A stretch of DNA of 64,000 bases from Apostichopus japonicus (Eukaryota > Echinodermata > Holothuroidea > Aspidochirotida > Stichopodidae), in contig NC_092567.1 of assembly GCF_037975245.1 (NCBI RefSeq), positions 24,606,876-24,670,875 of the forward strand, written 5' to 3'. Shown piece after piece: positions 1 through 12,800 of the stretch. A program made the translations under genes and the position numbers. The notes beneath the pieces were generated by a model. That model had not been told where the DNA came from. It ran no database searches and worked only from the letters and a program-made list of their open reading frames with translations. Numbering within the stretch: position 1 is the first letter of the stretch; each line of letters opens with the position of its first letter.

Positions 1-983
1 TTTCCATTGGTCAGTTTCATGACTATTTTGAAAATCAAAATTGTTTAAGTTTTCTTTATCTTTCGCAAACATTTACATTAAGTTAGTTGGTCAGATGCAT
101 GGGTATATCCAGTGTTTGGTAAAGATATGTACCAACAGTTTTTAGAGCACAGTACTGAGAACTGTTTCGACACATTTTGTGTTCACTAAACCTTCAACTG
201 TTGTTAGGGTACCAGCTTTGTGGACGGACCTACCTTTGTGGATCATTTGTTTCCACCCCTCCCTTAACCCCGACCGTCCTAAACTCATCCCCCTTTCGTC
301 TACCTCCTCTTCAAACTCCCATTCTCTTTCCATTTCACCCCCTATTTCCCTACTTCCTTTCCCACCCCTTTTTTTACCAAAATGAGCCCAACCGCCACTC
401 ATGTTCATGTTCGTCCTCTTCCTGAGCCACTCTTTCCTCCACCTGGCCCGATACAACACCTGTTGGGTTCACCCTTCCAAGTCTCTTTTGCACCCATACA
501 CACCTTTCTATTTCCCGTCACCGCCCCACCCTGAACCCGAACACGAAGCCGAATAAAATGGATCCGCATTTCCCGCGCGCGATTTGTTTTCCCAAACAGG
601 TTTGCAATTATGTGTAAATAGTTGCTCATGATTGGTCGGAAAAGTGATGTCATCACCATAGAAACATTCACTTCGAGGTAACCAAAATCCATTCGTTGCA
701 ATGAAGATATACGCGTCCTTTATATGTACGGTGTTTTTCAATAGTTTCCTCCATATGATTTAGTGCAATGGAGATACATATAATTCAACAAAGGAAGTTG
801 TGTAAATTAAGCCATGATTTTTCAGATTTTTCAGCAGGTCGATTACATAATCTCAAGAACATTTTCAATGATAGCGTGCTGTAGTTTGGGTATATACAGC
901 AGAACTTTCAGACCCGTAGACCTAATTATTCTTCTGATTCAGTGTATATCTTCCAACTTCCAAGCGAAAATCATTATTGATGC

Positions 984-991
984 TGACGTCA
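984..991. promoter_or_regulatory. CRE-like palindrome TGACGTCA
   Basis: A perfect 8-bp cAMP-response-element consensus, about 570 bp upstream of the ZP gene start codon. The same octamer recurs at 1301-1308. Two copies within 320 bp upstream of a start codon are suggestive, but binding is not shown by sequence. Confidence 0.3.
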
Positions 992-1300
992 CGAGCAATC
1001 TGATTGGCTGAAAACTCCGTAATTGCAAACCTGTTTGGGAAAAACAAATTCGCTCCCCGCGCTTCTATACCCACTCATTATTTTACCCTTCCTGCTAGTT
1101 TCCAACACCATCTAATGCAACGATCTGATCGGTTTCGTTATACAATACGCTGGCAACCGATGGAAACAAACTTCTATAGTAAACCAAACGGTTGCCATGG
1201 ACAACAACATAGCGAAACCTTTCACCTTTACTAAGTTCCCGGAAGGCTAACTGTTTCGCATGTCCAATTTACAGATTACGAGAATCACGGTGTGACGCTT

Positions 1301-1308
1301 TGACGTCA
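1301..1308. promoter_or_regulatory. CRE-like palindrome TGACGTCA
   Basis: Second perfect CRE octamer, about 255 bp upstream of the ZP gene ATG, preceded by a half site (TGACG) at about 1292 and followed by ATTGG (inverted CCAAT) motifs. CRE and CCAAT boxes commonly sit together in proximal promoters; assignment here is inference. Confidence 0.35.
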
Positions 1309-1442
1309 CAGAAGTCTGAGCGATCCTATTGGACAATTGATTGGAAGTCACACACAACTTTAAGTTGGATTTTTTGGAAACTTATAGGATTCGTCCCACC
1401 TATAATTATTTACAAGGACGTTCCTCTAGGACAGTTCTTTAG

Positions 1443-1450
1443 TATTTAAA
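1443..1450 (+). promoter_or_regulatory. TATA-like TATTTAAA upstream of the ZP gene
   Basis: An AT-rich TATTTAAA followed by GC, 113 bp upstream of the ATG at 1563. If used, transcription would start near 1475 and give an 85-90 nt 5' leader. Weak match; many such strings occur by chance in this AT-rich DNA. Confidence 0.2.
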
Positions 1451-1562
1451 GCTTTGCTTGAATGTTTTTCAATTTATTATCATTATTATTACACTGCAGA
1501 CGAAATCATACCTTTCAGATAAAGCACTATAGGTTGAAAGTTTCAGTGACCAAGCAGAGAAA

Positions 1563-1685
1563 ATGAAATATTCTTACCTAGTTTTCATCGCCTCTGTGTT
1601 GTTAATCGCTGTTCCCAGTGATGTAAGAGGACGACATTTTCGAGGTGGTTATATCTCATGGACGCCGACAGGTCGAGAAAGAGAG
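1563..1685 (+). CDS. ZP gene exon 1 (signal peptide)
   Basis: Codes residues 1-41 and ends in phase 0 before a GTAAGC donor. Residues 1-23 are a signal peptide: Lys near the start, a hydrophobic run VFIASVLLIAV, then a polar VRG end. The mature protein would start close to RHFRGGYISWTPTG. This ATG is chosen because the signal peptide begins at once and it is the only Met in frame. Confidence 0.88.
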
Positions 1686-4600
1686 GTAAGCCGCAAACAT
1701 TTCTTTTTCCTCCTCTTCTTGCCTAAAAATTTCAGGATTTCATACGAATGCCCGCATTCAAAAGAATATTAATCTGATATATTGTAATTAATACTAATAA
1801 TGTTTTAGCTTAGAATTTCATACCCTGGACTTGTGAAATGGAAGGTGCTGGGTCAAAGAACTACATTCCTGGGATTATCGAGGCCCCTGTAGTAATACCC
1901 CTGTAAACATACTTTCACCGAAAAGGGTTAAAACTGGTTGGACCTTTTCGGTACCTATATACGAAATACGAAGAGCGTTTATAAGGACCATTTTACTGTT
2001 TAGGAAACCAAGGATAAGTGCGGATAAGACTAGAGGAGAGAGAGAAAGAGAGATAAAAGTGCAAAACTTTAGTAGTCTTTGTCATCGAACAAATTAAATT
2101 CAGATGGAACACGATAATGCTGGAAAGTAACCAACACATTTTAAGAAGGAGACGGTACATTGTCAAAGAACGTCAGAAATGTTTCTCCTATATGTTTATT
2201 TATAAGTGCCATACATTTTGTATGAAATATCACGTCAACAAAATACAAAAACAAAAAAACAATCATTTCGTTGCTGGATATTAGCGAGTTGGTATCCTTT
2301 CTTCACAGAGAAATTATTTAATGTCCCACACATATTATGTATTGTTTTGTTTCCATTGCAACCTTAGTTATACCATTTTGGTGGTATATACAGCAACACA
2401 TTATCTTTTCAGGTGGGCCAACCTGGTAGTTACTTTTTACCCAAAATATTCATGTTTTGTACAGGCCCACGTTCAGATTCCAAAGTTTTTAAGGGCCAGG
2501 AGCATAAAATATTGTCTCCTCCTATCAGAAATTATTTGTATGGGTACAAGGGGAGGGGTGAGGTGGGGGGGATTAGATGCAAACTGGTGCCAACATTGAC
2601 TTCGGTTTAACTAGACTTGTGTAGTCTATGTGTTCATTTCTTAGCACACTTTTGATTAAATTAATAATGGTTCACCTCATATAATTCAGATTGTAAGATA
2701 TTCAATACAATATTAATAACAACAAAACATGAAAAAACAAAAGCTTGTAGCAGTTGGAATGACCGACAGGACAACGTCTTTATGAAACTTATAAGAATAA
2801 TCCAGGTCAAAAATTTCGTTTTGAAATGTTAAAGAGGAACAAAATCTAAGCATTCTGGTGAAATTTGCATTCAATTTTTTGACATATCAAACCGAAATTT
2901 TGACCTGGACTATTCTTTTAATTCAAATTGGTCAAACCCCGACTATACATTCGAAATATTTCCAGAAGATAGCAAAATAGAGAGCTTATTGTGTATTCAT
3001 GATGTGTAATTGTAATGACCATAATACGATCTTTAGCCAAAAAAACAGGACGCCGATAAGCGAGGAGTAGTCTATAACTCAACGGTTTCTCATATATTTC
3101 GTAACGTGAACTTTAATCTCTGAGTTGCAGATAGTCGTATCAACAAACAGAATTTTTATATGGCCCATAGCCGACCCCATAGGTATAAATTAAGCAAACC
3201 ATCAGAAACTAAGGTGCCATGCCAAAGCTAGTTGCTGAACTGTTCAGTTCATAATTTGCTATAGGTGTTCTTAAGTTCACTGTTGAGATATTTTGTTAAA
3301 TTTGTCATTTTGTTCAATATCCTATCTACAGCTATACCGCCGCCCAGTGAATAGTCTTTATATTTACATAGGAAATAAAGATATAAGGCTGCTATATCCG
3401 TGAGCTAACTACCTGACCCACAATCCTAATACTTACCCCACCCCTCCCCGTCACCCAACACGCCCCCCACACACAAACAGATATTTCCTTTCCTATACAT
3501 GTATAGTAAATTGCCAACGTTGGTTAAAGCATTGTAGAAAATCTGATCGCTTAATTCCGAATGTACATAATTACCGGTTTCTTTACCTATTTCTCCAAAA
3601 CAGCAATTTCACCGTAGATTCGTTTCATATCCATTACGTCTAGCCCCATCTCGCGACGCATCCCATGCACCATCACCCCACCCCCCCCCCCTTCTCCCCT
3701 CCCGCCTAACCCTGTCCCAGCACACAACTGTCGCTAAAAAAAAACCGGTACGGTGGAGGGGATCCACGGAAGGATTCATTTTGTCGAATGTCTTGAGGGA
3801 ACTTTGTGGTTTGTCTTCTCAGATCAAAGTTATATGTCCCAGTGCCCCCTCCCCCCCCCCCCCCCGAGTGTGCAACCCTTCCCGCTATACCCAGACTGAA
3901 CCCTCTTCCGGCAGCTCCTGTCCTCCATCCACCCCCCCCCCCGCCCGTAAATAATTCCACTAGAGTCGTAAAAGTCGGCCAAGACAGAAAGCGAAAAAAA
4001 ACGAAAGAATGCAAAATGTCGAGTCAACCAAAAATACTTGTTGACTAGATAAAAACCGACAAGATTTACTTACAAAGGTTGTGAACTTTTGACCGAGTCG
4101 ACTCCGAATAGTGATACCTAGAACGTCGAAATTGTAACACGTCAAATTAAATCAAATCTTGTTGAAGGTATAGATAAACAGATAAAGTTAAATAAAAATA
4201 CATAAGAAAAAGGGTTGTTAAAAAATATAATGACAAAATAGCACGTATATCACAGTGGGGTACATTAAATTCAAAAAGAGGAAAAACAGAAAAATGTCGT
4301 GAAAGCCCTTCAGACTTTTATTTGCCCTCAATTATTGAAATTATATATCAACTTTGGGACAAGAGATGTTTATCCCCAGCTGTAACGTCTGTGAAAAGTA
4401 AAATCTGACATTTGAACAGAAATAAGCTGTTTTATCGAGAAACTTTCCATAACCTGATCACCGTGGGTTAAGGTCACATGACGATACAAATCTTTCTCTC
4501 GTATGGCGTGTTAGTCCCCGTGTAGTACACAGGGAAAGGAATTTTCAAAGTAATCGCTCTGTTTCAACTAAAAATCATTTCACAGAAAACAGCACCCTCA

Positions 4601-7600
4601 AGAGAGGATATCATGTAAAGCAATGGTATCACCTGATGGTTAACTTTTCACGGTATTTAGATTCTGTTGGTAAGAGCCAAGTATTTAGTTGAATTTGTGA
4701 CGTCAATGCGAGGGTGACCATAAACTTGACTCATGGGGTGTGACCTCTTGCAAGTTCCAAGATTGTTGGTATTTTCCTGAGGTCATTAGTTTCGCAGGTG
4801 TGCCGAATTCACGTAATTAAGAGGGTAATATTTCTCTGCACATGTTGGATGGAAGTTTTAAATAAGTTCTTGGAAACGTGTTGCGAACGTGACTGGTCAT
4901 TTAAGTTGAAGCCTCTGCCCTCTGGTTCGGTAGCGCCAAGAAATCTCCTTTCTTTCAGCAAATTAAGGTACTCGTTTGAAAAATAGCTGCAGATATTTGA
5001 AAGTTGAAGGGATATTCTCCTCGCAGGGAATTGAGTATATCACAGAATTTTCTTTGATTTTTCTAGGTCACCATCTCAAGACCATAACTTGATAGCAGTG
5101 TTTATCGCAAACGCAAAATTATCTGTTAACGCCTTAGAAGCACTTTTATGAATGAGGCTGGCAACAGCAGAGCTAATGACATGTTATTACTTTATTTTGC
5201 TTTGTCGTCAAGTACGCATCATTTCCCCCTAGAAATGTTAATTTTCAAAGAAAAACTGATAAAACTTTGAAACCAGAGTACATTATTATTTAACAAGCAT
5301 TCCAATTTTTTCATAATTCATGGATAAACAAACAGCTGTATTTTGAAACGAATGTATCGCTATGGAAGAATATTTGACATGATGGACATCACAGACCACC
5401 CACTGTGCTACATTTCCTGGATAAGTTTGCACGGTTTGTCTGTTAGATATAACCAGTGGCGTAGGAAGGTACTTTTGAGTGGGGGGGGGGCTGAAGACTG
5501 ATGGCCGGCCTGGGGGAGGGGTCTAAGGGGAGGGGGTGTCCCCTCCCCTTTGGAATTTTTTGCATTTCCAGGTGGCCTCAGATGCAATTTGGTGCAATAT
5601 AGCACACACTTTAACACCCACTCCATTTTGTAAAGAATTTTGCATTTTCACCTTGCCTTAGATGCAATTTGGTGCTTCAAATGAGATTTTTTTTCTCATT
5701 TGGAAATGAAAAAGGGGTTTTCTGACTTGCGGAGCGGGGGGGGGCGGAACGATACTTCCGCCCCCCATATTTTTCACTGGGGGGGGGCTGGCGCCCCCCA
5801 GCCCCTCGGTTCCTACGCCCTTGGATATAACTTATCTTGGCACAAGCTTAACGAGAATGGGGTTTCCACTTAGTGGAAAACGTATTTCATATTTTGCAAG
5901 TGGAACATTTCTTTAAAGGCATTGAAGACTCACCCCAAATCGCGTGCCGCCCTCTGAAAAAGTTAACTTTCCGTTGCTTGCAAGTGATTCTTTTTGCTTG
6001 TCGCTAGAAAATGCAGACAGTAATGAAACGTGATACCTTGTTATCTTTAGCTGGACCTGAGATGTCCATCGCTGCTATGTACACTGTGCTATGGGTATTG
6101 ACCGCAGCTGTATGTAGCGACTGTACACTAGTGTCTAATTACCGATGGTAGCAAGCTGTGTGTGTATTTTCTGGGATCGATGGTGGTGTCTAACACTTCT
6201 GTTACACCTCATTCGAGACTAGGTCAGTTTACCGGCATCAGGCGTTTCTTTGTGCGCGACTCTTCGCTCCCTTTAAATACTGTCAAAGTATTTGTCCAAA
6301 TTGTCAAATGTCAGAATGTTACTCTGTTTTTATTTATTTATTTTTTAATGTATATTTTCATATTTAGACCAATTTCCGTATAAATGCTGCTATATGTTTA
6401 GCATATTATTATTATTAATAAGTATATAGTGTGTTTTCGTAGAATGCTATAACTTAACTAGCGAGTTCGTTGTAAAGGGATTATATAAAGCCTTAACTCA
6501 TTTTACCTTCATACATATTGATATAACCTCACCATGGTTTTTACGAATAGAAAATTTGGACGATTGGTATTTCATTTCATTTCATTTTATAATTCTTACT
6601 TTTCGGTTGGGGTTGAATAGTTCTCGTTATCCCTATAGTTCTTCTTAAACGAGGTTGGGGATGACCGGGCAGGGAGTTTTGTATTTGATTTCTTTCTGAA
6701 GTTTTGTATGTTATCTGCTGGATCTTGCTTTATACCAACTTCCTCCTTGTATAGGTGGAATTATTTTTCCGTCTGGCCTATCGTCACGGCTTCTTCAGTG
6801 ACCCGGAGACCTCAGAGGTTGGTGAAGACTGCACCCATGAGGCTATCAGAACGAAGAACCCCATCCCGACCGGTGGGGAATTTACGGCCATCGTAACCAC
6901 TTTTGAAAATGGAGAGAGAATTGAGGACGAGACGGAACTGTTTGATGGAATGCCACCGTATTATACTTGTACCAATATGTAAGTAGCTAGTCATAGAAAA
7001 TAAAATAACATAAGCAAGTTTCCCAATTTTTCATAAAATTCCTTTATGTTAGAATACCAATAGGCATGCTGGACTAGATATGTTTGGAATGTACGAACTG
7101 TCCACGTATCTTAATATGTATATATTGTTACAAAAGTTTATTTGAGTAATCATCACGGTTATATATATAATGTGCTCCTCATTTTTCTTCTTCTATTTTT
7201 TTTTTAGTAAAGATAGCGGAAGTGACGTTGATCTTCACTGGGCGAGCGGTTACAACAGAACAATCATTACACTTCCGGAACAAGAAAACGATGGCCAAGT
7301 TTGGAGTGTTGGGTGAGTATTTTTTTTTTAACTACAATGAACTTTATGATTCCGTTAAATATTCGGTGGACTAACTAGAAGCGATTTATCGATAAAAGTT
7401 CATATTGTAAATTCTGATGGTACGTGTGGGCTCCTCGACACATGTTACAAATGTTATACACAAGTTATAAAGTTATAAAATTTATAAAAGTTACATAAGC
7501 TACCCAGTGGTAGATTACGGAATAGCTTGTCCAATCTAAATCCAGATTAGAATCTGTTAAAGGTTTGACAACTGTGTTTGTGAAATATTTGTTGGTTAAT

Positions 7601-9776
7601 GCAGGGGCATGCCTGCTGTGCCTTGTGATTTGAAGGGGGGGGAGGGTTTAAGGAGGTAGCAAGTTCATAGCAGGCTTCGCCTACATTTTTCGAAGAATGC
7701 TATTGTCCTACGGTGTGACATATTTGCCTGATCCTATTCCTATAGGACGTTGTCGTTCCAAAAATGTGTATAGCCCCATTTGACTTTGGTCGTCTCAGTT
7801 AAATTGCATACCGGTATTTAAGTTTTAACCTCTTTGTCGCTCTTGACATACGATTTTTATGATCCAAAAGAAAAAAATTAAAATAAATATGGTATTTAGC
7901 CTCTTGGACTAACGACTATATATTTAGACCTATAACGAGTTAGACAGTTCTTGACTCACGTCTCGTACTTCAGTAGTCACATCATAATGAATAAATTTCA
8001 TATCGAGTCATAAATATAGTCCATGTATTTACCAAAATGCGAAATATATGGAAGCAAATACAAAAGACATTTTCTGGACACAGAAAACTAAATTTGTTCT
8101 ATCCCACTGTATGAATGCTCTAAAAAAAAAAATTGAAAAAAAATTGAAAAAAAAAACATCTTTGACAGTATTTATGTATGACGACACGTGTTTAATTTAC
8201 ATAAAATCCCAGATACGATGCTTGCTGTTGGCTTAGTGAGTTAGTCAATTACGAAAGTCCAAGATCATGGCGGTTACGAACAAAAGTGGACTTGGCACCG
8301 AGAAGCGATCTCGATGGAAGATCAAACACGTCTCCATATGTGGAGGGTTTGCCGATGAAAACAGTTGCGCAAGATTGCATTACTGCCATACCTATTAATG
8401 GTAAGAAGTGCACCGAGCAATGTTGCACACAAGAAGGCATGACCGTCTTACCCATTCATTAATGTTAGTATAGGCATATTATGTCTTAGTTGTGATATGT
8501 AAAGCCGAAAGGGTCATCAGATTTGCATTGTATATAAATATGCATTGCTGAACGGTTTTGGATCTGCAATGATTATAGGTTTAGCAATCAGCAATAATGC
8601 TATGCATCCTAACAGATCTTCCGATATGATAACTCACGTTTCAAATTTTCATTTCTCTCAAACTGTATATGTCCATACATTCATTTTGATATTTTATTTT
8701 CTGTAAATTATTTTTTTTTTTTGTTGTTGTCAGCGATTGATCAAGATGGCGATCGAGTCTCTTGCCGTTGGACCAGCGGAAGAAAAGGAGAATGTGATGA
8801 CCCTAATTGCGGAAATCCGAACGCCACTGTATTTACCATGAAATCTGTAAGACATACATAGGCGAAGCTATGTAAAGGGGCGGAGGTGGGGGAAAGGGGT
8901 TCCTTTAAAAAAAAGGGGTTACTTTAAATAATCGACTTCCCACTTTGAGCTCTATTTGTGTATGACAGTGCTAGGCAAATGCCCCCCTCCCTTTCCCTAC
9001 CCGATTCTCGACAAATGCTCTGGATAAAAGCATTGGAGGTGGCCTATGGAAGGACTTTTTTGACAACCCTCTCCAACCCTCCCTCCTTCCCGCCCCAGCC
9101 CTTCCCGACCCAGCCCTTCGGAGATGGTTTAATATGTACTGAAGCCAATCCGTTTCTTTCATTCTTTTGCTTTGATCACTGAAGGCTGCAATCGCGTCGC
9201 TCCTATTTTTTCTATTCTTTTAGAGCCTTTACTCAAGTTTGTTCCTACTGTACCGAACATTAAACCAAGTATGAAAATATGGAAGAAAATGTAATCTCCC
9301 CCCAATAATTCCCTTATAGCTATATGTAATCTTATATATAAGAAAATATGTTAGTACATATATTATTTAGGTTTTAAATGATTTTTTTCTCTCTAATTTT
9401 AGTCCACATGTAAAATCTTAGTGAATGCTGTCAATGCCAAGCCTGGTCTATACGCAGTAGCTGTAATTATCGAGGATTACCCCAAGGGTAGAAGACGTCG
9501 CGCGGCTTTCAGTAAAATCTCGTACCAGTTCTTGGTAAACATTCAGCGAAGGAATGTTGAATGCAATCGCGTCGTCACGGAAGCACCCGAGAAGGCATGC
9601 TATGCAGTACCATTTGTTCTTGACCCTCCTTTTACAATTGAACTTCACGCGCAGACGACAGATCCTTCCGTGCCGTAAGTATACTCATTTCATGCATGAT
9701 ACTATAATGTGCTTAAAACGGCATATTTCTAGCTTCAACCCACGTGAGTAAAATAAACATACTTTACATATGTATA

Positions 9777-9845
<69 letters not shown>

Positions 9846-12800
9846 CATACATATGTTGAGAGGTGTTTCTAAACAGGTACCTGGTGAATTGTACATACAT
9901 GCTGTGCCAATTACACTTAAAAATATGTAACCGTCGACACCTCCACATAGTTCGAATGTGTCGGGTAATATAGCTCAATCATCGCATTGAATTACCATCA
10001 ATAATATGTCCGTTCGAGTATTTGTTCTTTACACAAACCTAGGCAAATTTTCGCTCAAGTGCCACGAGAATACGTGCAAGCATTTTCGAGGTATACATAT
10101 AGGTCCGTTTTGACGATTTTATGATTCTAACAATTATTTAAATTAACGCATCTCCATCTCCTAATGATGTTATGATACCTCATCTGTTAATAGATTGCTT
10201 GAACTTTTCTTATCCATCCAGAATTGTCACAGTCGATATGATTACCCAGCCTGGCATGGTGGTTTCAGACTTGCATAATGACGGTAACGGTAGATACCAC
10301 GTGGAAGTCTCCTGGATACCCACGGCAGACAAACTAGGAAATGTCGAACAACTCTGCTATCAAGCTGTCGATGCTGAAAAGTAAGTTTATTCAATATTAC
10401 GTCTTTTGTTTTATCGAGGTCATTATTATCAGTCCTGTTAGAAAAGTCAAATGATGGTCTCTTCACCTCAAACCTTAAAAACTTTCCTGGCATCATAATT
10501 TAAAGCAGCCGATCCCCTCCGATGAAACGCTCCAGTCTAGAAAATAATTTTGCAAAAATGTGTAACTTAATAAGAAACCGAGTAATGACATTTATGAGAA
10601 GAGTTGATAAGGAGCACTGTTTTCTTGATTATTTATACAGCATTGCTGGTCAGGAGATATGTCTGAAACTATTTGTTGGAGGTAAGTCACATCGTAAACG
10701 GTAATTATTACAATGCCATGCCTAATTGCAATGTTATGTCTCCAACAAAAAATGATACAATACAGTGCAATAAAATACCATGCAATAAAATACAATGCAA
10801 TGCGACACAATACCATGCAATACAATGCACTACAATACAATAAAATACCATGCAGTACAATACAATAAAATACAATGCAATTCAATACCATGCAATACAG
10901 TACAATGCAATGCAACACAAAACCATGCAATACAATGCACTACAATACAATAAAATACAATGCAATACAATACAATACAATGCAATAAAATAACATGCAA
11001 TACAGTACAATGCAATGCAACACAAAACCATGCAATACAATGCACTACAATACAATAAAATACAATGCAATACAATACAATACAGTGCAATAAAATAACA
11101 TGCAATACAATACAATACAGTAAAAAAACCATGCAATACAATGTAATAAAATACCATGCAATACAATACAATGGAATATACATTACAATGCACTACAATA
11201 CAATAACATGCAATACAATGCACTACAATACAATGCACTACAATACAATAACATGCAATACAATACAATAACATGCAATACAATTCCATAAAATACCATG
11301 CAATACAATTTAATAGACTATCATGCAATACTATGTAATGTATAGCATTATTGATTGAATTTTCAGATAATAATTAATGTAGGAAAAAGGCTTGGTTGAG
11401 TCTTCGGCCGGATATTACAGGGATAATTAAAATATGTTTTCTATCGATAGAAATTACGAAATCGAAAACGCTCATGAATATTTTTCAAAAGAATGATTGT
11501 CTGGTAATTATATGCAGCATATAATGCAATTCATTGTGTTGAATTTATTCCAACGAAAGCGAGTAAATGGGGTTTTTTTGGGTGGGGGGAGAGGGAGGGG
11601 TATAATTGTATTTTTGTTCATGTCAGTTGAAACAGTTCAAAATTAATTAACTAATTCATTCAACTTGTCTCTCTCTCTCTCTCTCAATTTTGGCATCGTT
11701 TTCTTAGGGAGTACACCAGAGCCAATCCCAGAACGTTCATATCCCAGCTCAAATGAGTCCGAGATCATTCCTTACTTTAACCAAATATGGGAACTTCACT
11801 TCACGGAAAAGGTAAACAAAAACATCATAAGAGTCTACGATATTCACATCAAACATTAGGAAATATCAATGATATTATATTTTTTTTCTGTCCCGGTGTG
11901 TGTAAAAATGGCGAACAGCACTGCATAAACTGCATGAAAGGAAGATTTGACATATTTCTGACAGTCAAAGCTGATTCGTTTTTCTTTATAGGGGATGGAG
12001 AATGAATAAAACGACGACATAATTATAAACACATATATTCTTCTTCCTTTTTTTTTTTTTTTTTTAAATTTCATATTAGTCATACTTGTTCGATGAAGAA
12101 AGAAGAGATCTTGTATTAACAACACTCTCAAAGTCAATACGTAATGATTACCATTCATTGCATAATCTTTAAAATAAAAAAATTATAATGCATTATATGT
12201 TAAACTATTTAATTAAATCCTCGACGCTATTTTTTTTTTTTTTACATTTTACGCAGGTTCAACTGGGTGATGCCGACACTCTTAACGCTGCCGTCGTATT
12301 CCTTCTGGAGAACGGTACGGTAGCCTACGCTGTCACTCTCAATGACAATAACCTAGAGGTCAACGTAACCACCGAGGAGCCTTATTATGTCTCTTTCCAC
12401 ACACCAGAGTTTCACATGGACCCGGCTACCAATTACACCATCAGACTGGAATCTGGTGCCGTCGTCGGCTCACATGGGTGCAACATCCCCTCGGAGGAAG
12501 CTGAATGGAACTTCACAACAAGTAAGAGCAAGAAATAGCATTTGAGTAAATCATCCGCTCTATTTACATCACCTTCCTTGGCGTTAACTACTGGAACAAA
12601 ATCATTAGAGTTCTCAATTAATAACCTACGAGGGCCTGAGCGGAACTGCTGGTTTAGATTTGAGTTAAACGCCAGAGGAAAATCATAATCGTACGAACGT
12701 AGACTGAGCAATGTCCAGGGTACACTCTCTATAGTCTTAGCCCTCAAAAGACGGCGCAACTTTGAAAACCTGGGCTTTGGAGAGCTTATAACTCCTTCAG

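Larger units (their letters stand above)
1..1562. other. 5' flank of the ZP-domain gene
   Basis: No coding exon is recognised here. The stretch holds a long imperfect inverted repeat (cores 572-610 and 1020-1061), two perfect CRE-like palindromes (TGACGTCA at 984-991 and 1301-1308), inverted CCAAT motifs near 1327-1345, and a weak TATA-like TATTTAAA at 1443-1450. The 1-560 part includes a pyrimidine-rich block (about 290-370). Promoter meaning is inference from position alone. Confidence 0.4.
1686..6754 (+). other. Intron 1 of the ZP gene (5.1 kb)
   Basis: No exon seen. Holds C-rich tracts (3680-3700, 3847-3865, 3931-3945), a hAT-like element (5454-5823) and a TTAA-flanked MITE (5917-6272). 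The short open frames around 3700-4050 are poly-Pro or poly-Gly readings of homopolymer tracts, not genes. Confidence 0.7.

Noticed and set aside
3706-4048. Pro-rich and Gly-rich frames on both strands
   Set aside because: C homopolymer runs read as poly-Pro and, on the other strand, poly-Gly; no splice signals or domain.
10830-11328. Long open frames rich in Cys, Ile and Tyr on the minus strand (up to 148 residues)
   Set aside because: They are readings of the five-base-step satellite; the composition has no stop in several frames and shows no protein character.
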